Positions 1 to 6,929 of a DNA stretch of 8,992 nucleotides are shown one piece after another; position 1 is the stretch's first letter; each line of letters opens with the position of its first letter. A model generated the notes under the pieces. That model was not told where the DNA came from and made no database searches. It was given only the letters and a program-made list of their open reading frames with translations. A program made the position numbers and the translations under genes. Location of the stretch: the NCBI GenBank assembly GCA_015233755.1, contig JADFXA010000070.1, positions 1-8,992 of the forward strand, given 5' to 3'. This DNA is from Desulfamplus sp. GTDB taxonomy: Bacteria; Desulfobacterota; Desulfobacteria; Desulfobacterales; Desulfobacteraceae.

Positions 1-138
1 TTTTTACTTCTGCCTTTTAAGCATTAAGATCGTCAGGGTAAGATTAAACTTTAGAAAAATAATTTTTATTTTTTATTTTATTATTATTTGTTAATGATTT
101 CATATTGTTGTCTTTTATTTTATTATCCTGAAATTGTT
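1..138. other. AT-rich sequence after ftsY with no supported gene
   Basis: This stretch is very rich in A and T and has frequent stops. I see no gene, no clear T-tailed terminator and no strong promoter in it. A further minus-strand gene may begin beyond the left edge. Confidence 0.5.
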
Positions 139-173
139 CTAATCAAAAAGTGCATTAACAAACATTTCAGGAT
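125..173 (-). repeat. Inverted repeat spanning the ftsY stop codon
   Basis: ATCCTGAAAT (125-134) and ATTTCAGGAT (164-173) are a perfect 10-bp inverted repeat. One arm encodes the DPEM region of FtsY, the other lies after the stop. TGTT and AACA inside the loop can extend the stem past a bulge. An A-rich sequence follows in the minus-strand RNA, so it is not a standard intrinsic terminator; it may be a 3' end stability hairpin or chance. Confidence 0.4.
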
Positions 174-1110
174 CAAAATCTTGAAGATCGTCAATACCCT
201 CTCCAACTCCAATGTATTTAAGAGGGATATTCATGCTATTTGCCACTGCAACCACAATACCTCCCTTTGCTGTTCCATCAAGTTTAGTTAAGGCAAGAGA
301 AGTAATCTCTACAGCTTCGTTAAACAACTTTGCTTGAGATAGTGCATTTTGACCAGTTGTAGCATCTAAAACCATAAGGACTTCATGAGGGGCACCGATT
401 AATCTTTTTGAGATTGACCTCTTGATCTTTTTTAACTCTTCCATCAAGTTCTTTTGAGTGTGAAGTCTTCCAGCAGTATCAATAAGCAAAATATCAATCC
501 CTCTTGCAATAGAAGCCTCAACCCCATCAAATGCAACTGCCGCAGGATCAGCACCGGCCTTATGTTTCACAATGCCGACACCTGCGCGATCTGCCCATAT
601 TTCAAGCTGCTCAATTGCGGCTGCTCTAAAGGTATCTGCAGCGGCAATAAGAACTTTTTTACCTTCTGATGAATATTTGAGTGCCAATTTACCAAGAGTT
701 GTTGTCTTGCCTGTTCCATTTACTCCAACAACCATGATAACAAAAGGTTTAATAAATGGTATTGATTTTGGTTTTAAGTCATTATCTGAAGTTAGATTTG
801 AAAATGGTGAGATTTGAGATTGTGATAAAGATTCCTTTGAATGTGCCTTTGGGAACATCGATTTAATCTCTTCTTTGAAGAGAGACTTTAACTCATCAGC
901 AGAAGAGAGATTACCCGATTTTTTTCTAACTCTATCCATAATTTCCATAGTAATATCAATACCAATATCTGACATTACAAGAATCTCCTCAAGCTCTTCA
1001 AGGAGTGCGGCATCTATCTTTCGCTCCCTTGAGAAAAGCTCATCAACATCAGTTAAAAGAATATCTTTTGTTTTGCTAAGACCTTTTTTCAGTTTACCTA
1101 ATATATCCAT
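139..1110 (-). CDS. ftsY: Signal recognition particle receptor FtsY
   Basis: FtsY is the SRP-family GTPase that docks SRP-ribosome complexes at the inner membrane for co-translational protein insertion. From ATG 1110 it has 323 residues. The start resembles the usual amphipathic FtsY helix (MDILGKLKKGLSKTK), followed by the N domain helical bundle (to about 100) and the G domain: GVNGTGKTTT (129-138), ADTFRAAAIEQL (158-169), DTAGR (211-215), TKLDGTAKGG (275-284) and the FtsY-type ending GVGEGIDDLQDF (301-312). The long acidic A domain of E. coli FtsY is absent, as in many bacteria. A Ser/Pro-rich linker (about 90-118) joins the N and G domains and seems somewhat long. An N-terminal extension of 14 or 17 residues from 1152 or 1161 is possible but lacks a ribosome site. 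It is unrelated in function to the upstream operon, 206 nt away. Confidence 0.95.
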   Translation of the reverse strand: MDILGKLKKGLSKTKDILLTDVDELFSRERKIDAALLEELEEILVMSDIGIDITMEIMDRVRKKSGNLSSADELKSLFKEEIKSMFPKAHSKESLSQSQISPFSNLTSDNDLKPKSIPFIKPFVIMVVGVNGTGKTTTLGKLALKYSSEGKKVLIAAADTFRAAAIEQLEIWADRAGVGIVKHKAGADPAAVAFDGVEASIARGIDILLIDTAGRLHTQKNLMEELKKIKRSISKRLIGAPHEVLMVLDATTGQNALSQAKLFNEAVEITSLALTKLDGTAKGGIVVAVANSMNIPLKYIGVGEGIDDLQDFDPEMFVNALFD

Positions 1111-1123
1111 TTTAAACGATGGT

Positions 1124-1129
1124 CTCCTT
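1124..1129 (-). promoter_or_regulatory. Shine-Dalgarno used to choose the ftsY start
   Basis: AAGGAG lies 13 nt upstream of the ATG at 1110, a long but usable spacing. The alternative in-frame starts, ATG at 1152 and TTG at 1161, have no Shine-Dalgarno. Confidence 0.5.
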
Positions 1130-1160
1130 TTTTGATTTTTTTTAGCAAACATTTGCAGCA

Positions 1161-1166
1161 ATTATA
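1161..1166 (-). promoter_or_regulatory. Possible -10 element for ftsY
   Basis: A perfect TATAAT on the minus strand lies about 50 nt upstream of the preferred ftsY ATG at 1110. The best -35 at normal spacing (TTTATC) is poor. If real, transcription would start near 1154, too late to translate from the upstream TTG, which agrees with the start at 1110. Confidence 0.3.
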
Positions 1167-1169
1167 AAT

Positions 1170-1203
1170 ATTTTAGCCGAGCGATAAATCGCACGGCTAA
1201 AAT
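1170..1203. repeat. Inverted repeat next to the ftsY 5' end
   Basis: ATTTTAGCCG (1170-1179) and CGGCTAAAAT (1194-1203) form a 10-bp stem, continued past one A-A mismatch by GCGAT (1181-1185) and ATCGC (1188-1192). It is GC-rich compared with its surroundings. Together with the two neighbouring palindromes it recalls REP-like intergenic repeat units, but only one copy of each is seen in this window. Confidence 0.6.
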
Positions 1204-1207
1204 GTAA

Positions 1208-1234
1208 GATAATCCACTAAAGTGGGCTATTATC
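1208..1234. repeat. Inverted repeat (middle of palindrome cluster)
   Basis: GATAAT (1208-1213) and ATTATC (1229-1234) flank CCACT (1214-1218) and AGTGG (1221-1225): two stacked stems of 6 and 5 bp around an AA loop, with a 3-nt bulge (1226-1228) on one side. No T-run follows on either strand. Confidence 0.55.
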
Positions 1235-1236
1235 AT

Positions 1237-1260
1237 AGTCAGCTCTAGCTGACTTTTTTT
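1237..1260 (+). terminator. Intrinsic terminator for plus-strand transcription
   Basis: AGTCAGCT (1237-1244) and AGCTGACT (1247-1254) form a stem (realistically seven pairs over a TCTA loop), followed at once by a run of seven T (1254-1260). It has canonical terminator form for transcripts read rightwards, though no plus-strand protein gene is present. On the minus strand the A-run comes before the stem, so it would not work for the operon. It may end an antisense transcript or a small RNA. Confidence 0.55.
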
Positions 1261-1262
1261 AT

Positions 1263-1310
1263 GTGAACTCTTAAATTTTTTTCAGAATTGTAAAAAGTTT
1301 AAGAGTTCAC
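1263..1310 (-). repeat. Long hairpin just after leuA
   Basis: GTGAACTCTTAAA (1263-1275) and TTTAAGAGTTCAC (1298-1310) are a perfect 13-bp inverted repeat. One T-G pair and five T-A pairs extend it to 19 bp around a 10-nt loop. In the minus-strand RNA it starts 7 nt after the leuA stop and is followed by AUAAAAAAAG, not by a U-tract, so it is not a canonical intrinsic terminator. It may protect the 3' end of the operon mRNA or mark a processed or Rho-dependent end. Confidence 0.6.
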
Positions 1311-1316
1311 CCTCAA

Positions 1317-2864
1317 TTAAAGCGTTTCTGGTCTAACAACTGGATTCTCTTTAAGATACTCTAATCTGTTGAGTCCATTGATATAAGCCAATGCACTTGC
1401 AGTAAGAATATCAGGGTCAGCACCTTTTCCAAGTGCAACAATTCCATCTTCATTTAGACGAACAGTAACCTCACCTTGAGCGTCAGTACCTTCTGTCAAC
1501 GCACTTATTGAAAAACGAAGTAGTTGAGATTTTGTATCAGTCAACTCTGAAATCACCCTGTAAACAGCATCAATTGGACCATTACCCTCTACCGATCCTT
1601 TAACTAAACGGTTATTGATCTTAAGATGAACAGTTGCGGTTGGATAAACCGATGTTCCACTGGTTACATGAAGATACTCTAAACAGAAAACATCAGCACT
1701 TCTTAAAACGCCTTCATTGATAAGTGCCTCAACATCTTCATCCAATATACTCTTTTTGCGGTCTGCAAGGTGTTTAAATTTATCAAAAACTAAATTCAGC
1801 TCTTCGTCAGAAAGATTATATCCCATACCAGCAATATGTGTATAAAGTGCATGTCTGCCTGAATGTTTACCAAGCACCATATTGTTTTTGCTAAGACCAA
1901 TTGTCTCTGGTTTCATAATTTCGTAGGTCATTGGATTTTTTAAAACACCGTCTTGATGAATACCAGCTTCATGTGCAAAGGCATTGGCTCCCACGATTGC
2001 ACGGTTTGGCTGAACTATGATACCTGTAATCATGCTTACAAGGCGGCTTGTTGGATAGATTCTTGTAGTGTCAATTGATGTTATGTGTGAAAAAAAATTG
2101 GGTCTGGTGTTAAGAGACATAACAACCTCTTCAAGTGATGTGTTGCCAGCTCTCTCACCAATACCATTTATTGTAACCTCTGCCTGTCTTGCCCCAGCCT
2201 TTATTGCTGCAAGTGTATTTGCAGTTGCAAGACCTAAATCGTTGTGGCAGTGGACACTCAATATTGCTTTGTCAATGTTTGGAGTATTTTTCATAACATA
2301 GCTTACAAGTTCAGAAAACTCCTCTGGCACAGCATAACCAACTGTGTCAGGCAGGTTTACCGTCTTTGCACCTGCCTCAATTGCTGCACCAAACACCTTG
2401 CAAAGAAAGTCTCTATCACTTCTTGAACCATCTTCTGCTGAAAATTCAACATCATCACAAAGGGAAGAAGCATATTTAACCGCTTTTACTGCATTTTCAA
2501 GCACCTCTTCATGGGACATTTTAAGTTTATATTTTAAGTGAATATCAGATGTTGCTATAAATGTGTGAATTCGAGGGTGTGCCGCATTTTTAACAGCTTC
2601 CCACGCTCTTGTTATGTCAGCTTGAGATGCCCTTGCAAGTGCTGCAACTTTTGCAGTTTTAAGGTGTTTTGCAACCAACTGTACAGCTTTAAAATCACCT
2701 TCTGATGCTGCTGGAAATCCAGCTTCAATAACATTTACTCCAAGCTTTTCAAGCTGAGTTGCTATTCTCAACTTTTCAGCTTCGTTCATGCTTGCACCTG
2801 GAGATTGCTCTCCATCTCTCAATGTTGTATCAAAAATTATAATTTTATCTTTTTCTGAATTCAT
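1317..2864 (-). CDS. leuA: 2-isopropylmalate synthase
   Basis: LeuA condenses acetyl-CoA with 2-ketoisovalerate, the committed step of leucine synthesis. From the ATG at 2864 the protein has 515 residues, the normal length of the bacterial class with a regulatory domain. It shows DTTLRDGEQSPGASM from residue 12, HCHNDLG from 205, NGIGERAGNTSLEE from 233, the HQDG and GKHSGRHA segments of the linker subdomains (about 303-339), and a C-terminal leucine-binding domain (about 390-505) with GNGPIDAVY. That domain suggests feedback inhibition by leucine. It is paralogous to the adjacent cimA but clearly of the LeuA rather than the CimA subfamily. It is the last metabolic gene of the run; a large hairpin begins 7 nt after its TAA stop. 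Confidence 0.96.
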   Translation of the reverse strand: MNSEKDKIIIFDTTLRDGEQSPGASMNEAEKLRIATQLEKLGVNVIEAGFPAASEGDFKAVQLVAKHLKTAKVAALARASQADITRAWEAVKNAAHPRIHTFIATSDIHLKYKLKMSHEEVLENAVKAVKYASSLCDDVEFSAEDGSRSDRDFLCKVFGAAIEAGAKTVNLPDTVGYAVPEEFSELVSYVMKNTPNIDKAILSVHCHNDLGLATANTLAAIKAGARQAEVTINGIGERAGNTSLEEVVMSLNTRPNFFSHITSIDTTRIYPTSRLVSMITGIIVQPNRAIVGANAFAHEAGIHQDGVLKNPMTYEIMKPETIGLSKNNMVLGKHSGRHALYTHIAGMGYNLSDEELNLVFDKFKHLADRKKSILDEDVEALINEGVLRSADVFCLEYLHVTSGTSVYPTATVHLKINNRLVKGSVEGNGPIDAVYRVISELTDTKSQLLRFSISALTEGTDAQGEVTVRLNEDGIVALGKGADPDILTASALAYINGLNRLEYLKENPVVRPETL

Positions 2865-2869
2865 TATTT

Positions 2870-2874
2870 TCCTC
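2870..2874 (-). promoter_or_regulatory. Shine-Dalgarno that decides the leuA start
   Basis: GAGGA lies 5 nt upstream of the ATG at 2864. An in-frame TTG at 2876 overlaps this ribosome binding site and would add four residues (MRKI), so the ATG is the better start. Confidence 0.75.
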
Positions 2875-2901
2875 AATAAATTTAGTATTTGAAAATTTTA
2901 T

Positions 2902-4563
2902 TTATGCTGCTTCCTGCTCTTTTTGCATAGAGAGCTTATACTGGAAACTGTCAGAAAGTGCCTGCCAGCTTGCCTCAATAATATCTTCTGAAACGCCAAT
3001 TGTGCTAAAGATGTTATTTTCATCTCTTGAAGAGATAATAACGCGAACTTTAGCATCAGTGCCGTCACTTCCTTCAATAACACGAACCTTAAAGTCAACA
3101 AGATGCATCTCATCAAGGTTTGGAAATATATTTGTAAGAGCCTTTCTTAACGCATTATCCAAAGCACTTACAGGACCATCACCTTCTGCTGCTGTGATCT
3201 CAACAGTATCGCCCACCTTTATTTTAATCATGGCATAAGCTGAACATGGTCTCTCTTTATCTTTTTCCACAGTAACTCTAAATGATTCAAGATCAAAATG
3301 GGGTTGGTACTGTCCAGTAAGCTTTTCCATTATTATTTTAAGAGAGCCTTCTGCAACATCAAACTGATAACCGTCATCTTCAAGGTCTTTAATTGAGGTT
3401 ACAATGCTTTTAGTATGTTTACCATCTTCTCCAAGATCAATTCCCATCTCTTTTGCTTTATATTCAATGTTGCTGCCTCCAGATTGCTCAGATACAAGAA
3501 CACGTCTTTTAGTTCCAACAAGTTCTGGATTTATATGCTCATACGCTTCTGATGCCTTCATAACAGCACTAACATGAATTCCACCTTTATGGGCAAAAGC
3601 ACTATGTCCAACAAAAGGCCTGCTATTAAGAGGTGTCATGTTTGCGGTCTCACTCACAAAACGGGATAGTTTTTTTAGTTTCTTGAGATTATCCAAAGAT
3701 ATGCAGTCATTATTTAATTTCAGCTTCAAAATAGGAATAATAGAGGTTAGATCAGCGTTTCCACACCTTTCACCATAACCATTTACCGTCCCTTGCACCA
3801 TTGCTGCACCACACCGAACTGCTGAAATTGTATTTGCAACTGCCATTCCACAATCATTGTGTGCATGTATGCCAAATGTTATACCATCATCACATGAATT
3901 TGACTCATGCATATCTAAATTTGGCTTAGAAGCATCTTGGGTTAAACTAAATTCCTTAGAATAGAACTGGGTAATTTTATTAATGGTATCTGCTGTAATG
4001 AGTTCAATATCATGTGGAAGTGTTCCGCCGTTAGTATCACAAAGCACAAGAGTTTTGCAGCCGCCTCTAATCGCAGCTTTCAGAGTTTCCAGAGCATAAT
4101 CGCTATTATTGATATAACCATCATAATAATGTTCAGCATCATAGAACACAGTAAGACCTTTAGAAAGCAACCACTCAACGCTCTCTTTTATCATTGCAAG
4201 GTTCTCTTCTAAGGAGTTTTCCATTATTTTAACATGCAGATCCCAAGATTTTCCAAATATTGCTGCAACAGTTGCCCCTGATGCAACAAGAGCATTTAGG
4301 TTTTTATCATCAGCTGCACAAATATTAGGGCGCCTTGTTGAGCCAAATGCAGTAATTACGCTGTTTTTAAATTTAGTCTCTTTTGCTAATTCAAAGAAAC
4401 GCATTGCATTGGGGTTAGAGTTAGGCCAGCCACCTTCTATATAGTGAATTCCCATATCATCAAGACGTTTTGCCACCTTTATCTTATCTTCAGGTGAAAA
4501 ACAGATATTTTCCCCCTGCATACCGTCTCTTAGAGTTGTGTCGTATAAAATTGCTTTTTTCAT
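2902..4563 (-). CDS. cimA: (R)-citramalate synthase
   Basis: CimA condenses acetyl-CoA with pyruvate to (R)-citramalate. Isomerisation and oxidation by LeuCD and LeuB then give 2-ketobutyrate, allowing isoleucine synthesis without threonine deaminase. The 553 residues have the DRE-TIM metallolyase barrel with DTTLRDG (8-14), HAHND (233-237) and NGYGERCGNA (261-270), and a C-terminal LeuA-type dimer/regulatory domain (about 425-545). GMQGENICFSPEDK and EGGWPNSNP near the N-terminus are typical of the CimA (TIGR00977-like) subfamily rather than isopropylmalate or homocitrate synthase. Asp8, His233, His235 and Asn269 are the expected metal ligands. A Ser/Asp/Asn-rich stretch at about 200-228 before HAHND appears longer than usual. 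The ATG at 4563 has only a weak AAGAAG upstream. It lies 65 nt after ilvN and 37 nt before the leuA ATG. Confidence 0.93.
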   Translation of the reverse strand: MKKAILYDTTLRDGMQGENICFSPEDKIKVAKRLDDMGIHYIEGGWPNSNPNAMRFFELAKETKFKNSVITAFGSTRRPNICAADDKNLNALVASGATVAAIFGKSWDLHVKIMENSLEENLAMIKESVEWLLSKGLTVFYDAEHYYDGYINNSDYALETLKAAIRGGCKTLVLCDTNGGTLPHDIELITADTINKITQFYSKEFSLTQDASKPNLDMHESNSCDDGITFGIHAHNDCGMAVANTISAVRCGAAMVQGTVNGYGERCGNADLTSIIPILKLKLNNDCISLDNLKKLKKLSRFVSETANMTPLNSRPFVGHSAFAHKGGIHVSAVMKASEAYEHINPELVGTKRRVLVSEQSGGSNIEYKAKEMGIDLGEDGKHTKSIVTSIKDLEDDGYQFDVAEGSLKIIMEKLTGQYQPHFDLESFRVTVEKDKERPCSAYAMIKIKVGDTVEITAAEGDGPVSALDNALRKALTNIFPNLDEMHLVDFKVRVIEGSDGTDAKVRVIISSRDENNIFSTIGVSEDIIEASWQALSDSFQYKLSMQKEQEAA

Positions 4564-4600
4564 GTTTTCACAGCTTCTTATTAAGATTACATATTTATAT

Positions 4601-4619
4601 TTTGTTAGATTTTAACAAA
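4601..4619 (-). repeat. Small inverted repeat between ilvN and cimA
   Basis: TTTGTTA (4601-4607) and TAACAAA (4613-4619) form a 7-bp stem with a 5-nt loop, starting 10 nt after the ilvN stop. There is no T-run on the minus-strand side, so it does not look like a terminator. It could be an RNA processing or stability hairpin, or chance. Confidence 0.3.
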
Positions 4620-4628
4620 TCAGTACAA

Positions 4629-5129
4629 CTATTTACTTTTCTTCTTGTCTCTTGGAAGAGCTATCAATCCTGTTCTGGCGGTTTCAATAATCCCCATTGG
4701 GCGCAATAAATCTATAAAAGCCTCAATTTTTCCATCATCACCTGACATCTCAATTGTGTAATGTTCAGGCCCAACATCAACGACTCTGCATCTAAAAATA
4801 TCTACAATTCTAAGAATTTCTGCTCTTTGTTCAGGTTTTGCGTTTACTTTTATAAGCATAAGTTCACGCTGGACATATTTTTTATCAGTAAGGTCATTTA
4901 CCGTAATGACATTAATGAGTTTATGAAGCTGTTTTGTAATCTGCTCAATAATATGGTCATCACCAACAGTTACCATAGTAATTCTTGATAAAAAGCTGTT
5001 TTCAGCAGTTTGAGCCACGCTTAAACTTTCAATGTTGTATCCTCTACCACTAAAAAGCCCTGCAATTCTTGAGAGAACTCCCGGCTCATTATCAACTAAA
5101 ATAGAGAGTATATGTTTTTGATTACTCAT
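4629..5129 (-). CDS. ilvN: Acetolactate synthase, small regulatory subunit
   Basis: The product is the regulatory partner of IlvB; it activates the large subunit and usually confers feedback inhibition by valine. The 166 residues are typical of the long (IlvH-like) form: an N-terminal ACT domain (about 5-80) with DNEPGVLSRIAGLFSGRGYNIESL, then the ALS small-subunit C-terminal domain (about 81-158) with RELMLIKV and a DIFRCRVVDVG segment. Asn14, Gly17 and Asn32 keep the spacing of the Asn/Gly/Asn set known to bind valine in E. coli IlvH, so valine sensitivity is plausible. The ATG at 5129 has AAGGA about 10 nt upstream. The C-terminus is Lys-rich. It may equally be called ilvH; the gene name is by convention for an ilvB neighbour. 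Confidence 0.96.
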   Translation of the reverse strand: MSNQKHILSILVDNEPGVLSRIAGLFSGRGYNIESLSVAQTAENSFLSRITMVTVGDDHIIEQITKQLHKLINVITVNDLTDKKYVQRELMLIKVNAKPEQRAEILRIVDIFRCRVVDVGPEHYTIEMSGDDGKIEAFIDLLRPMGIIETARTGLIALPRDKKKSK

Positions 5130-5193
5130 TTTTTTTGATTCCTTTTTTATAGCCTAATTTTCTGAATCACGGATTGCCATGATTAAATTAGAT

Positions 5194-6894
5194 TTACACC
5201 AGCAACATCTCTGTAATTGCAACGCCAGCAGGCACCATTGGATAAACACACTCTTCACGCTCAACAATAAACTCCATGATTACAGTCCCTTCACAGGCAA
5301 GACCTTTTTTAAGAACCTCCTCAACTTCATTAACTTTATCTGTTCTCATACCAATAGCACCATAAGCCTCAGCTAATTTAACAAAATCAGGTGCTCTTTC
5401 CATATTGGTGTAAGAGTAGCGTTTATCATAGAAAAGTTCTTGCCACTGTCTAACCATTCCAAGATAACGGTTGTTTAAAATCACAATTTTAACTGGAAGG
5501 TTTGATTCAATAGCAGTCATAAGCTCTTGGCTGTTCATCTGAATACTTCCGTCTCCAGCAACACAGACAACTAATTTATCAGGGCAGGCAGCCTTAGCTC
5601 CAATTGCTGCTGGCAGACCAAATCCCATAACCCCAAGACCACCAGATGTTATAAAGTGGTTAGGCTTATCAAAAAGATAATATTGGGCTGTCCACATCTG
5701 ATTTTGTCCAACTTCTGTGGTGATAATTGTGTTTTTATCTGTGAGTTTATGGAGTCTATCAATTACATATTGAGGTTTTATAACGTCATCTTTTTGTTCA
5801 TAACGTTGCGGAGATGTGGCTCTCCATTGGGCAATCTGATCTAACCACGCCTGACGCTCTTCTGGATTTCCGCATACATCAGCAGGATTTTCACTCTCAA
5901 GCATTGAGTTTAAAAGCTCTAAGGTGTTTTTGCAGTCCCCTACAATTGGACAGTTAGCTTCAACGTTTTTGTGAATAGATGTTGGGTCAATGTCAATCTG
6001 AACAATTTTTGCCTCAGATGCAAATTTGTCTTTTCTACCAGTAACTCTGTCATCAAACCGAACACCTACAGCAATCAAAAGATCACAGTTCCCAATTGAC
6101 ATATTTGCACGATATGTTCCGTGCATACCAAGCATTCCAAGCCATAAAGGGTCAGAACCCGGAAAAGTTCCAAGCCCCATAAGTGAAGCTGTAACTGGGC
6201 TATTCATCATCTTTGCAAGTTTGACAAGTTCACCAGATGCCTTTGAAAGCACAACTCCCCCGCCAGAAAATATAACAGGACGCTTTGCCTCTTTTATTAA
6301 CTCAACAACTCTTGAAAGCTGCTTCATATTTGGATTGTAGGTTGGTTTGTATGATCTAAGATCAATATCACCCGGCTCTTCAAATTCTGTCATTGCACCC
6401 ATAACATCTTTGGGCAAATCAACAAGAACGGGACCAGGCCTTCCGCTTCTTGCTATATGAAAAGCCTCTTTAATTGTTCTTGCAAGTTTTGTTATATCTT
6501 TTACAAGATAGTTATGTTTTGTACATGGTCTTGTAATCCCAACAATATCAACTTCTTGAAAAGCATCATTGCCAATAAGTGCAGTTGGCACCTGCCCTGT
6601 AAAAACTACAATTGGAATTGAGTCCATATAAGCAGAAGCTATACCTGTAACAGTGTTTGTAGCTCCCGGCCCTGAAGTAACCAACGCTACACCAACCGTC
6701 CCTTTTGCCCTTGAATATGCGTCAGCAGCGTGAACAGCTCCTTGTTCATGCCTAACAAGTATATGTCGAAGGTCTGGGGTCTTATCAAGAGCATCATAAA
6801 TATCAATTACTGCTCCGCCCGGATAACCAAATATTGTATCAACACCTTCCTCTTTTATCATCTTTATAAGGATTTGCGCCCCTTTGAGTTTCAT
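5194..6894 (-). CDS. ilvB: Acetolactate synthase, large catalytic subunit
   Basis: This thiamine diphosphate enzyme condenses two pyruvates to 2-acetolactate (valine/leucine path), or pyruvate with 2-ketobutyrate to 2-aceto-2-hydroxybutyrate (isoleucine path). The 566 residues show the normal three-domain plan: N-terminal TPP/pyrimidine domain (about 1-170) with FGYPGGAVIDIYD and the catalytic Glu50 in VRHEQGAVHAADAYSRA; central FAD-binding domain (about 190-330) with GGGVV and VGVRFDDRVTGR; C-terminal TPP pyrophosphate domain with GDGS (447-450) and the paired Asn474-Asn475 that complete the magnesium/TPP motif. It ends in MVPAGVAITEMLLV, as is typical of biosynthetic AHAS and unlike catabolic AlsS. 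ilvN follows after 64 nt, so the pair most likely forms the valine-sensitive holoenzyme. Confidence 0.97.
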   Translation of the reverse strand: MKLKGAQILIKMIKEEGVDTIFGYPGGAVIDIYDALDKTPDLRHILVRHEQGAVHAADAYSRAKGTVGVALVTSGPGATNTVTGIASAYMDSIPIVVFTGQVPTALIGNDAFQEVDIVGITRPCTKHNYLVKDITKLARTIKEAFHIARSGRPGPVLVDLPKDVMGAMTEFEEPGDIDLRSYKPTYNPNMKQLSRVVELIKEAKRPVIFSGGGVVLSKASGELVKLAKMMNSPVTASLMGLGTFPGSDPLWLGMLGMHGTYRANMSIGNCDLLIAVGVRFDDRVTGRKDKFASEAKIVQIDIDPTSIHKNVEANCPIVGDCKNTLELLNSMLESENPADVCGNPEERQAWLDQIAQWRATSPQRYEQKDDVIKPQYVIDRLHKLTDKNTIITTEVGQNQMWTAQYYLFDKPNHFITSGGLGVMGFGLPAAIGAKAACPDKLVVCVAGDGSIQMNSQELMTAIESNLPVKIVILNNRYLGMVRQWQELFYDKRYSYTNMERAPDFVKLAEAYGAIGMRTDKVNEVEEVLKKGLACEGTVIMEFIVEREECVYPMVPAGVAITEMLLV

Positions 6895-6905
6895 CTTTAT
6901 TTTAT

Positions 6906-6912
6906 CCTCCTT
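6906..6912 (-). promoter_or_regulatory. Strong Shine-Dalgarno of ilvB
   Basis: AAGGAGG lies 11 nt upstream of the ilvB ATG on the minus strand, in the 35-nt gap after ilvD, and fixes the start at 6894. Confidence 0.75.
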
Positions 6913-6929
6913 ATCTTGCTTATCTTAAA

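Noticed and set aside
44..103. Minus-strand 19-aa ORF after ftsY
   Set aside because: Low-complexity Asn/Lys composition from AT-rich DNA, with no ribosome binding site.
1110..1161. Longer FtsY N-terminus from TTG 1161 or ATG 1152
   Set aside because: Neither start has a Shine-Dalgarno, and the possible -10 at 1161-1166 overlaps the upstream start; the ATG at 1110 gives a typical FtsY N-terminus.
2898..3116. Minus-strand 72-codon ORF overlapping the 3' end of cimA
   Set aside because: It lies in another frame of cimA, which carries an intact, conserved C-terminal domain there.
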